Counted from the stretch's first letter, positions 47,835 through 58,660 are shown. The stretch is DNA of 64,000 bases from Pseudarthrobacter defluvii (GCF_030816725.1 NZ_JAUSYG010000001.1:3472001-3536000), one strand, 5' to 3'. Translations and numbers: made by a program. The notes: generated from the letters alone by a model not told the origin.

Positions 47835-48878
47835 TTAACCAGACACCGCGCCGCGGCCTGCAGCCCAGGCGGGCGGGGCGGTGCTGCTGCGCAGGACCAG
47901 TTCGGGCTCCACCACCAGCGTCCGCGGTCCATCTGCTCCGGCCAGTGCCCCGAGCATCATGTCCATGCACCGCCGGCCCAGTTCCTCGAAATCCTGCCGC
48001 ACCACTGTCAGGGGCGGGCTGAAGTAGCCGGCTTCGGGCTGGTCGTCGAAACCCACCACGGACACGTCGTCGGGCACCTTGATGCCTGCCTCGTTCAACG
48101 CGCACAGGACCCCCAGGGCCATCTGGTCGTTGCCCACAAAGAGGGCAGTGGCCCGGCGGGCGGCTGCCACCCGGCGGCCAATGTCGTAGCCGCTGCCGGC
48201 GCTCCAGTCACCTTCGATCATGAGATCGGCGTCGAGCCCGGCGGCTTCCAGGGTGCACCGCCAGCCGTCGGCGCGGGCCACGGCATCAATCCAGTCCTGC
48301 GGCCCGGCGACGTGCCCGATGCGGGCATGCCCCTGCCCGATGAGGTGCTGCACCGCCAGTTCGGCGCCGCGGCGCTGGTCCACCTTGACCCCGCCAACGG
48401 CGTCATTGCCGGTGGGCCCCACGGCCACCACAGGCACGCCGATGGGCAGCTCCGCGAGGGCCCCGGGCATCTCCAGGTGCGGAACAATCACCACGATGCC
48501 TTCCACCGACTGGTCCAGGAAGTGCCGGACGGCGTCCAGGATCGCGTCCCTGTTGACCTCCCGCAGGGCGGCGACGCTGACGAAGTACCCGGCGTCCCGT
48601 GCGGCGCGTTCGACGCCGAGCAGGGTGTTGGCGGGCCCGTACTGCGACAGTTCGCTGGCCAGGACCCCGATGGTCTGCGAGCGCCGGGTGACCAGGCTCC
48701 GGGCCGCGGAGTTGCGGCGATATCCAAGCCGAGCAATCGCCGCCTCCACCTTCTCCCGGGTCCCGGTACTCACGTTGGGGTGGCAGTTGACCACCCGGGA
48801 CACGGTCTGGTGGGAGACCCCGGCCAGCTCCGCCACGTCTTCAAGCCGCGGCAGCCGGGGCGGCCTGCCGTCCGTCAC
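47835..48878 (-). CDS. LacI-family transcriptional regulator of the arabinose locus (AraR-like)
   Basis: The 347-residue protein has a LacI-type helix-turn-helix at the N-terminus (LEDVAELAGVSHQTVSRVVN) and a periplasmic-binding-like effector domain (IGVLASELSQYGPANTLLGV; VSVVGFDDQPEAGYFSPPLT). The GTG start gives the usual short N-terminus. The frame stays open upstream into araA, but that stretch is not family-like. It is downstream of araA and so lies in the arabinose operon, and is the obvious candidate to bind the two operators before araB. Its inducer is presumably arabinose or a derivative. Confidence 0.9.
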   Translation of the reverse strand: MTDGRPPRLPRLEDVAELAGVSHQTVSRVVNCHPNVSTGTREKVEAAIARLGYRRNSAARSLVTRRSQTIGVLASELSQYGPANTLLGVERAARDAGYFVSVAALREVNRDAILDAVRHFLDQSVEGIVVIVPHLEMPGALAELPIGVPVVAVGPTGNDAVGGVKVDQRRGAELAVQHLIGQGHARIGHVAGPQDWIDAVARADGWRCTLEAAGLDADLMIEGDWSAGSGYDIGRRVAAARRATALFVGNDQMALGVLCALNEAGIKVPDDVSVVGFDDQPEAGYFSPPLTVVRQDFEELGRRCMDMMLGALAGADGPRTLVVEPELVLRSSTAPPAWAAGRGAVSG

Positions 48879-48922
48879 GGGCTTCTTCGCGGTGGCAGCC
48901 GGGGTCTCAGCCGTGCCATGGG

Positions 48923-50443
48923 TCAGATCCCGCCGGCCAGCTTGTAGTAGGCGGCGTTCCAGTTCAGGTCCTTCTTGAACTGGCGGATGGTGGTGCCTTC
49001 GTCGATGGTGAGCAGCTCGGTTTTGGCGATTTCCGCGAAGTCCTCGAACACGTCCATGCCCACCTGGGTGGACAGTACCGTGTGGTGCGCAGCCCCGGCA
49101 GTCAGCCAGGCTGCGGCGGAGGTGGCGAAGTCCGGCTTGGGCTGCCACAGGGCGCGCGCCACGGGAAGGTTGGGCAGGGGCTGGTCCAGGGGAACAACGT
49201 CGACGGCGTTGGCCACCAGGCGGAAACGGTCCCGCATGTCGGACAGGGCGACGACGACGCCCGGGGAGGCATCGGCGTCGAATACCAGCCTGACGGGGTC
49301 TTCCTTGCCGCCAATGCCCAGCGGATGGACTTCCAGGCGCGGCTTCTGCGCCGTCAGGGAGGGGCAGACCTCCAGCATGTGCGCGCCCAGAATCTTCTCC
49401 GAACCCGGTTCCAGATGGTAGGTGTAGTCCTCCATGAGGGAGGCACCACCGGGCAGCCCGGCGCCCATCACCTTGGCGGCACGGACCAGGATGGCGGTCT
49501 TCCAGTCACCTTCGGCACCGAACCCGTAGCCCGCGGCCATGAGCCGCTGCACCGCGAGGCCGGGGAGCTGGCGGAGCGCGCCAAGGTCCTCGAAGGAGGT
49601 GGTGAACGCGGCGGAGCCGTTGCCTTCCAGGAAGCTGCGCAGGCCCAGTTCGATCCGGGCACCGTACCGCAGCGATTCATGCCGGGCTGCGCCTGCGCGG
49701 AGCTCCGGAACCACGTCATAAAGGTCCTCATATTCCGCCACCAGGGCGTCGACGTCGGCCTCTGCGGCGCCGTGCACGGCGTCGGCGAGCTCGTTCACGG
49801 ACCAGGTGTTAACCGCGACGCCGAAGCGCAGCTCAGCCTCGGTCTTGTCGCCTTCGGTGACGGCCACGTTGCGCATGTTGTCGCCAAAGCGGGTCAGCTT
49901 CAGGGTGCGGACGGCGGCCCAGCCCGCGGCGGCACGCTGCCAGGAACCCACCTGCCGTGCAACCTCGGGATTGGAGACGTGCCCGACGACGGTCTTCCGG
50001 GCAATGCCCAGGCGGGACTGGATGTACCCGAACTCACGGTCGCCGTGCGCGGCCTGGTTCAGGTTCATGAAGTCGAAGTCGATGTCCGCCCACGGCAGGT
50101 CACGGTTGGCCTGGGTGTGCAGGTGCAGCAGCGGCTTGCGCAGCAGGTCCAGGCCCTGGATCCACATCTTGGCCGGGCTGAAGGTGTGCATCCAGGCCGT
50201 CACACCGATCACGGAATCATCGGAGTTTGCCTCCAGCGCCGTGCGGCGGATGGCCTCCGAATCCGTGAGGACCGGCTTCCACACGATCCGCACGGGGACC
50301 GCGGTGGATGCGTTGAGCTGGTTGGCGATCTCCTGCGACTGCGCGGCCACCTGCTTGAGGACTTCCTCCCCGTACAGGTGCTGGCTGCCGGTAAGGAACC
50401 AGACCTCGTAACCGTCGAGGGAGGTGTTTGCTGGGGTGCTCAT
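48923..50443 (-). CDS. araA: L-arabinose isomerase AraA
   Basis: AraA converts L-arabinose to L-ribulose. The 506-residue protein matches the family (about 500) and has [59 protein letters not shown] and [16 protein letters not shown], which carry catalytic Glu and His residues. It lies 46 bp downstream of araD, the third enzyme gene of the operon, and is followed by the regulator. Confidence 0.96.
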   Translation of the reverse strand: MSTPANTSLDGYEVWFLTGSQHLYGEEVLKQVAAQSQEIANQLNASTAVPVRIVWKPVLTDSEAIRRTALEANSDDSVIGVTAWMHTFSPAKMWIQGLDLLRKPLLHLHTQANRDLPWADIDFDFMNLNQAAHGDREFGYIQSRLGIARKTVVGHVSNPEVARQVGSWQRAAAGWAAVRTLKLTRFGDNMRNVAVTEGDKTEAELRFGVAVNTWSVNELADAVHGAAEADVDALVAEYEDLYDVVPELRAGAARHESLRYGARIELGLRSFLEGNGSAAFTTSFEDLGALRQLPGLAVQRLMAAGYGFGAEGDWKTAILVRAAKVMGAGLPGGASLMEDYTYHLEPGSEKILGAHMLEVCPSLTAQKPRLEVHPLGIGGKEDPVRLVFDADASPGVVVALSDMRDRFRLVANAVDVVPLDQPLPNLPVARALWQPKPDFATSAAAWLTAGAAHHTVLSTQVGMDVFEDFAEIAKTELLTIDEGTTIRQFKKDLNWNAAYYKLAGGI

Positions 50444-50489
50444 GGGTTCTCCTGGAAAAGTTTCGGGGCCTTTTACTGGCCTGTGCTTG

Positions 50490-51218
50490 TTATTGGCCGT
50501 AGACGTTCTGGTAGCGGGCGTAGAGGGAGTCGATGTCGGCCTGGTCGATGGGCAACGGCGCGCCCAACTGCCGGGAGATGTGGACAGTCCGCGCCACTTC
50601 CTCGCACATCACGGCGGCCTTCACCGCGGACCTGGCATCCTTGCCGATGGTGAACGGGCCGTGGTTCTGCATCAGCACCGCCGGGGAATTGGAGTTCTTG
50701 AGCGTCTCCACGATGCCGTGGCCGATCGAGTCGTCACCGATCAGCGCGAACGGCCCCACCGGGATGGAGCCGCCGAACTCATCCCCCATCATGGTCAGCA
50801 CGCACGGGATGGCCTCGCCCCTGGCGGCCCAGGCGGTGGCATAGGTGGAGTGCGTGTGCACCACGCCGCCCACCTCGGGCATGTGCCGGTACACGTAAGC
50901 GTGCGCGGCCGTGTCCGAGGACGGCGACAAAGGCGGGTTGCCCCAGTCAACGGTCCCGCCGCCGCCGACGTTGGAACCCCTCACCGGCGTACCGTGCAGG
51001 TCGGTGACAATCATCTGCTCCGGGGTCAGGTCCTGGTAGGAAACACCGGACGGCTTGATGACCATGAGGTCGGTGCCGGGGACGCGCGCGGAGACATTGC
51101 CCGCCGTCCACACCACCAGTTGGTACCTGGTCAGCTCGGCGTGCAGCGCGCACACTTCCTCACGGACCCGGGCGATGGTCTGCAGGATTCCGGTTTCGGT
51201 TCCGGTTCCGGCGGTCAT
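50490..51218 (-). CDS. araD: L-ribulose-5-phosphate 4-epimerase AraD
   Basis: AraD converts L-ribulose-5-phosphate to D-xylulose-5-phosphate, which enters the pentose phosphate pathway. The 242-residue class II aldolase fold has a zinc site with [18 protein letters not shown] and a further His in the C-terminal part. The ATG overlaps the araB stop by 4 bp (ATGA), so the two are translationally coupled. Confidence 0.95.
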   Translation of the reverse strand: MTAGTGTETGILQTIARVREEVCALHAELTRYQLVVWTAGNVSARVPGTDLMVIKPSGVSYQDLTPEQMIVTDLHGTPVRGSNVGGGGTVDWGNPPLSPSSDTAAHAYVYRHMPEVGGVVHTHSTYATAWAARGEAIPCVLTMMGDEFGGSIPVGPFALIGDDSIGHGIVETLKNSNSPAVLMQNHGPFTIGKDARSAVKAAVMCEEVARTVHISRQLGAPLPIDQADIDSLYARYQNVYGQ

Positions 51219-52987
51219 GCGGACACCTCCACAACCGCTGCGGATGGGTTTCCGGTGCCCGGCAGGGCGGTCTGGGCGGCTTTGCGCTGGATGGCCTTGA
51301 GCCGGTGCATGACGTCGTTGCCGCCGCGGCCGAAGTAGTCGTGCAACGTCTTGTACTCCTGGAACAGTTCGTCGTAGGCGGCCACGTTTTCCGGGATGGG
51401 GGTATATACGTCGCCGGGTTCGGCGCCCATGGCGGCGGCAGCCTCGCGGATGTCCGCGTAGAGGCCCGAGGCCACGGCCGCGTGGATGGCCGAGCCCAGG
51501 GCCGGGCCCTGCTCCGAGCCGATGGTGGACAGCTGCAGGCCTGTGGCGTCCGCATAGATCTGCATGAGGAGTCTGTTCTTGAGCAGGCCGCCGGCCACGA
51601 TGAATTCCTTGACGGGGACACCGGCGTCGCGGAAGGCGTCAACGATGGTGCGGGTCCCAAAGGCGGTGGCTTCAAGCAGCGCCCGGTACGTGTCCTCCGG
51701 CCTGGTGGCCAGGGTCTGTCCCACCACAATTCCGGACAGTTCGTGGTCCACCAGGACCGAGCGGTTGCCCGAGTGCCAGTCAAGCGCGATCAGGCCGTGC
51801 TCGCCGATGGCCTGCCGCGAGGCCAGTTCGGTGAGGTACTCGTGGATGCCCACGCCCGCATCCTTGGCAGCCTGGTGGTATTCGGGCGGGACGCCGTACT
51901 TGGTGAACCAGCCGAAGATGTCCCCCACGCCGGACTGGCCGGCTTCGTAGCCCCAGAGCCCGGGCACGATGCCGCCGTCCACGGCCCCGCACATCCCGGG
52001 CACCTCGCGCAGTTCGGCACCGTTCATGACGTGGCAGGTGGAGGTGCCCATGATGGCCACCAACTGGCCGGAGTCCACCGCTTTGGCAGCGGGGGCCGTG
52101 ACGTGGGCGTCAACGTTTCCCACGGCCACGGCGATGCCCTCGGGCAACCCGGTCCAGGCTGCCGCTTCCGCGGTGAGGGTGCCCGCCGCGTCCCCCAGCC
52201 GCCCGATGGTGTGCTCCAGCTTGGAGCTGACAAAGTCCTTGAATTCCGGGTTCAGGGCAGCCAGGAACTCCTCCGACGGGTACCGGCCATCCTGGTAGAT
52301 GCCCTTGTAGCCGGCGGTGCAGGCGTTGCGCACATACCGTCCGCACAGCTGCCAGACGATCCAGTCGGCAGCCTCCACCCAGTGGTCCATCTCCGCATAG
52401 ACCTCAGGATCCTCTTCCAGCAGCTGGAGGCCCTTGGCGAACTCCCACTCGGAGGAGATCAGTCCCCCGTAGCGCGGCAGCCAGTCTTCACCCCGCTCGG
52501 CAGCGAGCCGGTTGATCCGGTCTGCCTGGCCCTGCGCCGCATGATGGCGCCAGAGCTTCACGTAGGCGTGCGGCCGGTTGGCGTAAGCGGGCAATTCATT
52601 CAGGGGCGTGCCGTCGGACTTGACCGGCACCATGGTGCACGCAGTGAAGTCAGTGGCAATGCCGACGACGGCGGCCGGGTTGATCCCCGCGTCCGCCACC
52701 GCGGCGGGCACAGCCTTGCGCAGGACGTCCCGGTAGTCGTTGGGCACCTGAAGTGCCCATTCGCCGGGAAGCCTTACGTCTTGTCCATCGGATCCCGCTC
52801 CCGCTGTGTCTTTGGGAAGTGCGTCAGTGACCACTGCGTGCGGGTACTCATGGACGGCACTTCCGAGTTCCGCGCCGTCGCGGACCCGGACCACCACGGC
52901 ACGGCCCGAGAGGGTCCCGTAGTCCACCCCGATGACGTACTGGTCATGGCGGGGGGCGGAGCTTGAATCGAACAACGTCTCTGGCAT
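51215..52987 (-). CDS. araB: Ribulokinase AraB
   Basis: AraB phosphorylates L-ribulose with ATP. The 590-residue FGGY kinase has the N-terminal loop YVIGVDYGTLSGRAVVVRV, the VGIATDFTACTMVPV segment and the C-terminal FGTRTIVDAFRDAGVPVKEF with IVAGGLLKNRLLMQ. It is the first gene of the minus-strand arabinose operon and its start lies 80 bp from the operator pair. The operator next to it must also control the divergent transporter genes. Confidence 0.95.
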   Translation of the reverse strand: MPETLFDSSSAPRHDQYVIGVDYGTLSGRAVVVRVRDGAELGSAVHEYPHAVVTDALPKDTAGAGSDGQDVRLPGEWALQVPNDYRDVLRKAVPAAVADAGINPAAVVGIATDFTACTMVPVKSDGTPLNELPAYANRPHAYVKLWRHHAAQGQADRINRLAAERGEDWLPRYGGLISSEWEFAKGLQLLEEDPEVYAEMDHWVEAADWIVWQLCGRYVRNACTAGYKGIYQDGRYPSEEFLAALNPEFKDFVSSKLEHTIGRLGDAAGTLTAEAAAWTGLPEGIAVAVGNVDAHVTAPAAKAVDSGQLVAIMGTSTCHVMNGAELREVPGMCGAVDGGIVPGLWGYEAGQSGVGDIFGWFTKYGVPPEYHQAAKDAGVGIHEYLTELASRQAIGEHGLIALDWHSGNRSVLVDHELSGIVVGQTLATRPEDTYRALLEATAFGTRTIVDAFRDAGVPVKEFIVAGGLLKNRLLMQIYADATGLQLSTIGSEQGPALGSAIHAAVASGLYADIREAAAAMGAEPGDVYTPIPENVAAYDELFQEYKTLHDYFGRGGNDVMHRLKAIQRKAAQTALPGTGNPSAAVVEVSA

Positions 52988-53067
52988 GCGTTTGCCTCCG
53001 TCCGGGAGGCTGGGGCCTCATCACCGGGGTTTGTAGGGTTTGGGGTAGAGCTAGGTGCTGCAACAAC

Positions 53068-53081
53068 TGTGAACGCTAACA
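53068..53081. promoter_or_regulatory. Arabinose operator, araB side
   Basis: TGTGAACGCTAACA has the LacI-family form. It is the exact inverse of the second operator 66 bp away, between the two divergent promoters. The regulator is very likely the LacI-family gene at the end of the operon. Two copies in opposite orientation could support looping or control each promoter separately. Confidence 0.85.
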
Positions 53082-53133
53082 AAGCAGAAGTCAATGAAGC
53101 CGAAAAAGTTGCGAAATTTCCGCGGCGGAGCCT

Positions 53134-53147
53134 TGTTAGCGTTCACA
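53134..53147. promoter_or_regulatory. Arabinose operator, transporter side
   Basis: TGTTAGCGTTCACA is the perfect inverse of the first operator and lies about 109 bp before the binding-protein start. AGGTCTATATTGA follows immediately, a candidate -10 region (TATATT) for the transporter operon, so bound repressor would block it. The intergenic gap 52988-53255 holds these two sites and both promoters. Confidence 0.85.
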
Positions 53148-53255
53148 AAGAGGTCTATATTGAACCGACACATCAACAATGTGGCCAGGACCAGGGAGCC
53201 TTCGCGCTGCCTGGTCCAACGACACTTCGCGGCAATGCTGCCGCGGAAGGAGAAA

Positions 53256-54386
53256 ATGGTGAGAATCAAAAAACTCATGGGCGCGGTGGCCCTCGTCCTC
53301 GCCCTGACGGTGGGCGCCACCGGTTGCGGGTCAAGGGGCGGAGCCGCCTCTGAATCCGGCAGTGCCGCCAAGCCCAGCGATTCGCTGGTCGGCATCTCGA
53401 TGCCCACCCAGACCTCCGAACGGTGGATTGCCGATGGCGCCAACGTGGAGAAGTCGCTGAAGGACCTCGGCTACAAGACGGACCTTCAGTTCGCCAATGA
53501 CGACATCCCCACCCAGGTGTCGCAGATTGAAAACATGCTGACCAAGGGCGCCAAGGCCCTGATCGTCGCCGCCATTGACGGCACCACCCTGACCGATGTG
53601 CTGGCCAAGGCCAAGGACCAGAACGTCAAGGTCATCGCCTACGACCGCCTGATCAACGGCACCCCCAACGTGGACTACTACACGACGTTCGACAACTACA
53701 CGGTGGGCGTGCAGCAGGCCACCTCACTGCTGACCGGTCTGGGCCTCCTGGACGCCAGCGGCAAGAAGGTGGACGGCAAGGGCCCGTTCAACATTGAGCT
53801 TTTCGCCGGCAGCCCCGACGACAACAACGCCAACTTCTTCTGGAGTGGCGCCATGGACACCCTCAAGCCGTACCTGGATGCCGGCACCCTGAAGGTCCCC
53901 AGCGGACAGACGAAGTTTGAGCAGGCCGCGATCCTTCGCTGGCAGGCACCGGTGGCCCAGAAGCGCATGGAGGACATCATCACCTCCGCCTACAGCTCGG
54001 GCACCAAGCTGAACGGCGTCCTCTCTCCATATGACGGCCTGTCCATCGGCATCCTCTCTGCCCTCACCAGCACCGGCGGCTACGCCAAGGGAAGCCTGCC
54101 GGTGGTCACCGGCCAGGACGCCGAAAAGGGCTCCGTCAAGTCCATCATCGCCGGCGAGCAGTACTCCACCATCTTCAAGGACACCCGGCAGCTCGGCGCG
54201 CAGGCCGTCAAGATGGTAGACGCAGTCCTGAAGGGCCAGGAGCCGGAAACCAACGACACCAAGACCTACAACAACAAGGTCAAGGTAGTTCCGGCGTTCC
54301 TGCTGAAGTCCGTGATCATCACCAAGGACAACTACAAGAAGGAACTGATCGACTCGGGTTACTACACCGACGCCGACGTCAAGTAG
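53256..54386 (+). CDS. chvE: Multiple-monosaccharide (arabinose) ABC transporter substrate-binding lipoprotein, ChvE-like
   Basis: The 376-residue lipoprotein has a signal peptide and a lipobox (VGATGCGS; Cys at about 25). The mature protein has the sugar-binding type 2 fold of ChvE ([38 protein letters not shown]; the sugar-contact [11 protein letters not shown]). It captures arabinose or related sugars outside the cell for the GguA/GguB channel. The ATG and the following GTG codon are both usable; GGAAGGAG lies just upstream. A strong hairpin follows its stop, as expected for a binding protein made in excess. Confidence 0.93.
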   Translation: MVRIKKLMGAVALVLALTVGATGCGSRGGAASESGSAAKPSDSLVGISMPTQTSERWIADGANVEKSLKDLGYKTDLQFANDDIPTQVSQIENMLTKGAKALIVAAIDGTTLTDVLAKAKDQNVKVIAYDRLINGTPNVDYYTTFDNYTVGVQQATSLLTGLGLLDASGKKVDGKGPFNIELFAGSPDDNNANFFWSGAMDTLKPYLDAGTLKVPSGQTKFEQAAILRWQAPVAQKRMEDIITSAYSSGTKLNGVLSPYDGLSIGILSALTSTGGYAKGSLPVVTGQDAEKGSVKSIIAGEQYSTIFKDTRQLGAQAVKMVDAVLKGQEPETNDTKTYNNKVKVVPAFLLKSVIITKDNYKKELIDSGYYTDADVK

Positions 54387-54395
54387 TCAGCGTCC

Positions 54396-54434
54396 AGGGG
54401 CTGTGCCCGGGACTCCATCCCGGGCACAGCCCCT
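54396..54434 (+). terminator. Perfect stem-loop between the binding-protein and ATPase genes
   Basis: A perfect 17-bp stem, AGGGGCTGTGCCCGGGA with its complement, and a 5-nt loop lie 9 nt past the binding-protein stop and about 60 nt before the ATPase. There is no T-run. In sugar ABC operons such a hairpin often stabilises or partly terminates the message so that the binding protein is made in larger amounts. Confidence 0.8.
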
Positions 54435-54493
54435 CCCGCCGCCTCCTGCAGCAGCAGGAAGGCCAAGCTTCGACCAGTCAGTGGGAATTGACG

Positions 54494-56023
54494 ATGAACA
54501 CACCCATTCTTCAAATGCGAGGAATCACCAAGACGTTCCCCGGCGTGAAAGCGCTGCAGGACGTCACCCTGGATGTGAACCGTGGAGAAGTCCACGCCAT
54601 CTGCGGTGAAAACGGAGCCGGCAAATCAACGCTCATGAAAGTGTTGTCCGGCGTCTATGCACACAACACCTTCGACGGGGAGATCCTCTTCGAAAACGAA
54701 CCCTGCAACTTCTCCAGCATCTCGGACAGCGAGAAGCGGGGAATTGTCATCATCCACCAGGAACTGGCCCTGAGCCCCTTCCTGTCGATTGCCGAGAACA
54801 TCTACCTTGGCAATGAACAGGCCACCAACGGGTGGGTTGACTGGCGGAAGACGAACCTGGAGGCTGCAAAGCTGCTGGCCCGCGTTGGCCTCGACGAAAA
54901 CCCTGTCACCCCCGTCCAGCACATCAGTGTGGGAAAACAGCAGCTGGTGGAGATCGCCAAGGCCCTGTCCAAGGAAGTGAAGCTGCTCATCCTGGACGAG
55001 CCCACGGCCGCCCTCAACGACGAGGATTCCGGCCACCTGCTGGACCTGATCCTCCACTTGAAGGGCCAGGGCGTCACCAGCATCATCATCAGCCACAAAC
55101 TCAACGAAATCCGCAAGGTGGCGGACGCCGTCACCATCATCAGGGACGGCAAAACCATCGAGACCCTGCGGCTAGACGAAGGCCAGATCACGCAGGAACG
55201 GATCATCCGCGGCATGGTGGGCCGGGACCTTGAGAGCCTGTACCCGGACCGCGAGCCGAACATCGGCGAGGAAGTCCTGCGGATCGAGGACTGGTCCGTT
55301 CGCCACCCCCAGGACCACACCCGCATGGTGGTCAACAACGCCAACCTGCACGTCCGGAAGGGTGAAGTTGTAGGACTCGCCGGGCTCATGGGCGCCGGGC
55401 GCACCGAACTCGCCATGAGCGTCTTCGGCCGCACCTACGGCACCGCCACATCGGGCAAGGTCTACAAATACGGCGAGGAAATCAACACTTCCACCGTGTC
55501 CGACGCGATCAGGCACGGCATCGCCTACGCCACCGAGGACCGCAAGCACTACGGCCTGAACCTCATCGAGGACATCAAGCGGAACATCTCCCTGGCAGCG
55601 CTGCGCAAGCTCGCCAAAAACGGTTTTGTGGACAAGAACCAGGAAACCGTAGTGGCCAACGGCTACCGGAAGAGCATGAACATCAAAGCGCCGTCCGTGG
55701 CGGCCATCACCGGAAAACTCTCCGGCGGAAACCAGCAAAAAGTGGTGCTGAGCAAATGGATGTTCTCCGACCCGGACGTGCTCATCCTCGATGAACCCAC
55801 CCGCGGCATCGACGTCGGCGCCAAATACGAGATCTACACGATCATCGCGAAACTCGCGGCCGAAGGAAAAGCCGTCATTGTGATTTCCTCCGAACTGCCG
55901 GAACTGCTGGGCATCTGCGACCGCATTTACACCCTCGCCGCCGGCCACATCACAGGTGAAGTACCCATCGCCGAGGCCACCCAGGAAACCCTGATGCACT
56001 ACATGACCAAAGAGAAGGAATAG
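54494..56023 (+). CDS. gguA: Sugar ABC transporter ATPase GguA, two-domain
   Basis: The 509-residue protein has two ATPase domains. The first is complete with Walker [10 protein letters not shown], signature [13 protein letters not shown] and Walker [14 protein letters not shown]. The second has a degenerate Walker A ([11 protein letters not shown]), signature LSGGNQQK and Walker [15 protein letters not shown]. This is the GguA/MglA layout. It energises monosaccharide import with GguB. A TTG two codons upstream is an alternative start. Confidence 0.95.
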   Translation: MNTPILQMRGITKTFPGVKALQDVTLDVNRGEVHAICGENGAGKSTLMKVLSGVYAHNTFDGEILFENEPCNFSSISDSEKRGIVIIHQELALSPFLSIAENIYLGNEQATNGWVDWRKTNLEAAKLLARVGLDENPVTPVQHISVGKQQLVEIAKALSKEVKLLILDEPTAALNDEDSGHLLDLILHLKGQGVTSIIISHKLNEIRKVADAVTIIRDGKTIETLRLDEGQITQERIIRGMVGRDLESLYPDREPNIGEEVLRIEDWSVRHPQDHTRMVVNNANLHVRKGEVVGLAGLMGAGRTELAMSVFGRTYGTATSGKVYKYGEEINTSTVSDAIRHGIAYATEDRKHYGLNLIEDIKRNISLAALRKLAKNGFVDKNQETVVANGYRKSMNIKAPSVAAITGKLSGGNQQKVVLSKWMFSDPDVLILDEPTRGIDVGAKYEIYTIIAKLAAEGKAVIVISSELPELLGICDRIYTLAAGHITGEVPIAEATQETLMHYMTKEKE

Positions 56024-56027
56024 CGAC

Positions 56028-57308
56028 ATGTCCGCCCTCAGAGAATCGCTTGGATTCCTCACAAGCCGCCTGCGCCAGGTGGGCATCTTCGTTGCCCTGA
56101 TCCTGATTGTCCTGCTCTTCCAGGGACTGACGGGCGGGATCCTGCTGGAGCCGCAGAACGTCACCAACCTGGTGGTCCAGAACAGCTACATCCTCATCCT
56201 GGCCATCGGCATGGTGATGGTGATCATCGCCGGGCACATCGACCTCTCCGTCGGATCGGTGGCCGGGTTCATCGGCGCCGTGGCCGGCGTCATGATCGTG
56301 CACTGGGGCTGGCCGTGGTGGGCCGCCATCCCCGCCTGCCTGCTGGTCGGCGCCCTGGTGGGCGCCTGGCAGGGCTACTGGATCGCCTATGTGGGGATTC
56401 CGGCCTTCATCGTGACGCTGGCAGGCATGCTGATCTTCCGCGGCCTGACCCTCATCACCCTGAAGAACCAGCAGATCACCCCCTTCCCGGCAGAACTCCG
56501 CGCCCTCGGCGGCGGCTTCCTTCCCGACCTCACCGGCGGCACCTCCGTCCTGGAGTGGCTCACCGTCATTCTCGGCGTCGGGGCAACCGCCGCCCTCCTG
56601 ATCCAGGCGTTCAAGGAGCGCAGGATCCGCCGGAAGTTCGATCTCGAAAGCGAGCCGCTGGTCTGGTTCATCATCAAGACCGCCTTCACGTCGCTGCTCA
56701 TGCTCATCATCACGTTCCTGCTGGCGTCCTACCGGGGCACCCCCATTGTCCTGGTGGTCCTGGCCGCCCTGGTGATTGCGTACACGGCCTTGATGAACAA
56801 CAGCGTCTTCGGCCGGCACACCTACGCAATCGGCGGCAACCTCCACGCGGCTGAACTCTCAGGCATCAAGACCAAGGCCGTCACGTTCCGGCTCTTCGTC
56901 AACATGGGCGTACTGTCCGCGCTGGCGGGCCTCGTCTTCACCGCCCGGCTCAACTCCGCGCAGCCGGCCGGTGGAACGGGCTTCGAGCTGGATTCCATCG
57001 CCGCAGCCTTCATCGGCGGCGCCGCGGTCACCGGCGGCATCGGGACCGTGGCCGGGGCCATGATCGGCGGCCTCATAATGGGTGTGCTCAACAACGGCAT
57101 GTCCATCCTGGGCCTGGGTACCGACTACCAGCAGCTCATCAAGGGCCTGGTGCTCCTTGTCGCCGTCGGCTTCGATATCTTCAACAAGAACCGCAGCGGT
57201 GGCGGCGGCGACATTGGCAAGCGCTTCAAGCTCAAGACCAGCCCTCCGCCGGCAGCAGAGAAGCCGGCGCCGGCCGCCAGCGAAACGGTGGAGGCAGGCA
57301 TCAAGTAG
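56028..57308 (+). CDS. gguB: Sugar ABC transporter permease GguB
   Basis: The 426-residue permease has about ten membrane helices and the MglC/GguB permease signature SYILILAIGMVMVIIAGHID, LSVGSVAGFIGAVAGV and AGLVFTARLNSAQPAGGTGF. It forms the membrane channel with GguA. Starts 4 bp after the gguA stop. The C-terminal tail is rich in Pro, Ala and Lys. It is the last gene of the transporter operon and is followed by a strong terminator. Confidence 0.95.
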   Translation: MSALRESLGFLTSRLRQVGIFVALILIVLLFQGLTGGILLEPQNVTNLVVQNSYILILAIGMVMVIIAGHIDLSVGSVAGFIGAVAGVMIVHWGWPWWAAIPACLLVGALVGAWQGYWIAYVGIPAFIVTLAGMLIFRGLTLITLKNQQITPFPAELRALGGGFLPDLTGGTSVLEWLTVILGVGATAALLIQAFKERRIRRKFDLESEPLVWFIIKTAFTSLLMLIITFLLASYRGTPIVLVVLAALVIAYTALMNNSVFGRHTYAIGGNLHAAELSGIKTKAVTFRLFVNMGVLSALAGLVFTARLNSAQPAGGTGFELDSIAAAFIGGAAVTGGIGTVAGAMIGGLIMGVLNNGMSILGLGTDYQQLIKGLVLLVAVGFDIFNKNRSGGGGDIGKRFKLKTSPPPAAEKPAPAASETVEAGIK

Positions 57309-57333
57309 GAAACACCGCAACCGTGCACCTGTT

Positions 57334-57373
57334 GGCCCCCGTTGCCCCGGACTGAGTCCTGGCAACGGGGGCC
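57334..57373. terminator. Terminator between gguB and the convergent MFS gene
   Basis: A 13-bp GGCCCCCGTTGCC/GGCAACGGGGGCC stem with a 14-nt loop lies between the convergent genes, followed by TTCCT on plus. It can serve both strands. Confidence 0.82.
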
Positions 57374-57409
57374 TTCCTGCGTGCGGCCGCGGCGATGAGG
57401 GGCAACTGC

Positions 57410-58660
57410 TCAGGGGGCAGCCAGGCCTGCGGCAACATCGGCAGGCGAGCGGCGGCGGCGGCTCAGCACGATGAACGGGGCCGCCAGCAGCTGCACCGCG
57501 CCGCCCAGGGCCAGCGACGCCGGGTAGCCGTAGAGGTCCGCGGTCCTGCCGAGCAGTGGCTGCACCACCACTCCCCCGCTGGAACCCATCAGCGAAGCGA
57601 AGCTGAGGACCGTGGCCCGCTGCTTCGAGGCAATCATGTCGTTGAGGTAGGCCTGGCGCACCGGGGTGCCTGCGGAGGCAACCACGGCCCACACGGCCAG
57701 GAGTACCAGCGCCACCCAGAAGACGGTGGTGGCCAGGAGCACCACCAGGACCACCGAGCTGGTGATGGTGGAGGCGATCAGAACGCTGGTGCGCCGGCGC
57801 ACCAGCTTCCGGACCAGGGGCGCCAGCCAGCCGCCCACCACGTCCGCGCCCGCCACAATGGCCGCTGCCAGGCCCGCAATGGCGTAGGCCCTGGGATCGC
57901 CGAAAAGCTGCAGCAGGTAGGGCTGGAGGGCGTAGAAGACGTAGAACCCCACGCCTTCGGTGAACGGCGCAGCCAGCATCATGAACCGAACCGGCGGGTT
58001 CCTCAGTCCGCCGTCCACGGATGCCTTCAGGACTGCGCGGGTGGCCTGCAGGGGGTGCGCCGACCGCTCCGGGGTGAAGCCGACGTCGTGCATCAGCAGG
58101 AAAGCCACCACGAACATGGCCACCAGCACCGCGACACGCAGCAGGAACGGCACGCCCAGGTTGGTGGCCTGGGCAATGACGCCGCCGGCAACTGATCCTG
58201 CCAGCATGGCGATGCCGGACACCATCTGGCCGCGCCCCAGCACCGCTTCCAGTGCCCCCTCGTATCCCGAGAAATGCAGCGCATCCACGAGCCACGCTTC
58301 CACGGCACCGGAGAAGAACGTGAAGCCAAGACCCAGCAGGGCGGACACCGCGGCCCACCACCAGAAGGGCGCGGACAACTGCCACAGCAGGTAGTAGAGG
58401 TAGGTGGATGCGGCCAGGGTTACGGTGCCCAGCAGGAAGGACGTGCGGCGCCCCCAGCTGTCGGCCACCACCCCTGTTGGAACTTCGAACAGGACCATTC
58501 CGGCCGTGAAAAAAGCGTTGGCCGCGAACGCTTCCAGGTTGGTGAGCCCGGCATCGAGCAGGAACAGGGTGTTGATGCCCCAGATGAACGACGCCGCAAG
58601 GGTGTTTCCCAACGTCAGGGTCAGGTAGATGGTCTGGATTCTTCGAGCTGCAGCGTTCAC
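57410..58660 (-). CDS. MFS transporter, 12-helix
   Basis: The 416-residue protein has about 12 membrane helices. Motif A, VFEVPTGVVADSWGRR-like (VLFEVPTGVVADSWGRRTS), marks the first half. The C-terminal half has LYGYPASLALGGAVQ. It is near the MFS groups with a drug- or peptide-exporter sequence, but the substrate is unknown. No regulator is next to it. It lies 37 bp downstream of the EF-G-like gene and could be co-transcribed with it, an unusual pair. Confidence 0.87.
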   Translation of the reverse strand: MNAAARRIQTIYLTLTLGNTLAASFIWGINTLFLLDAGLTNLEAFAANAFFTAGMVLFEVPTGVVADSWGRRTSFLLGTVTLAASTYLYYLLWQLSAPFWWWAAVSALLGLGFTFFSGAVEAWLVDALHFSGYEGALEAVLGRGQMVSGIAMLAGSVAGGVIAQATNLGVPFLLRVAVLVAMFVVAFLLMHDVGFTPERSAHPLQATRAVLKASVDGGLRNPPVRFMMLAAPFTEGVGFYVFYALQPYLLQLFGDPRAYAIAGLAAAIVAGADVVGGWLAPLVRKLVRRRTSVLIASTITSSVVLVVLLATTVFWVALVLLAVWAVVASAGTPVRQAYLNDMIASKQRATVLSFASLMGSSGGVVVQPLLGRTADLYGYPASLALGGAVQLLAAPFIVLSRRRRSPADVAAGLAAP

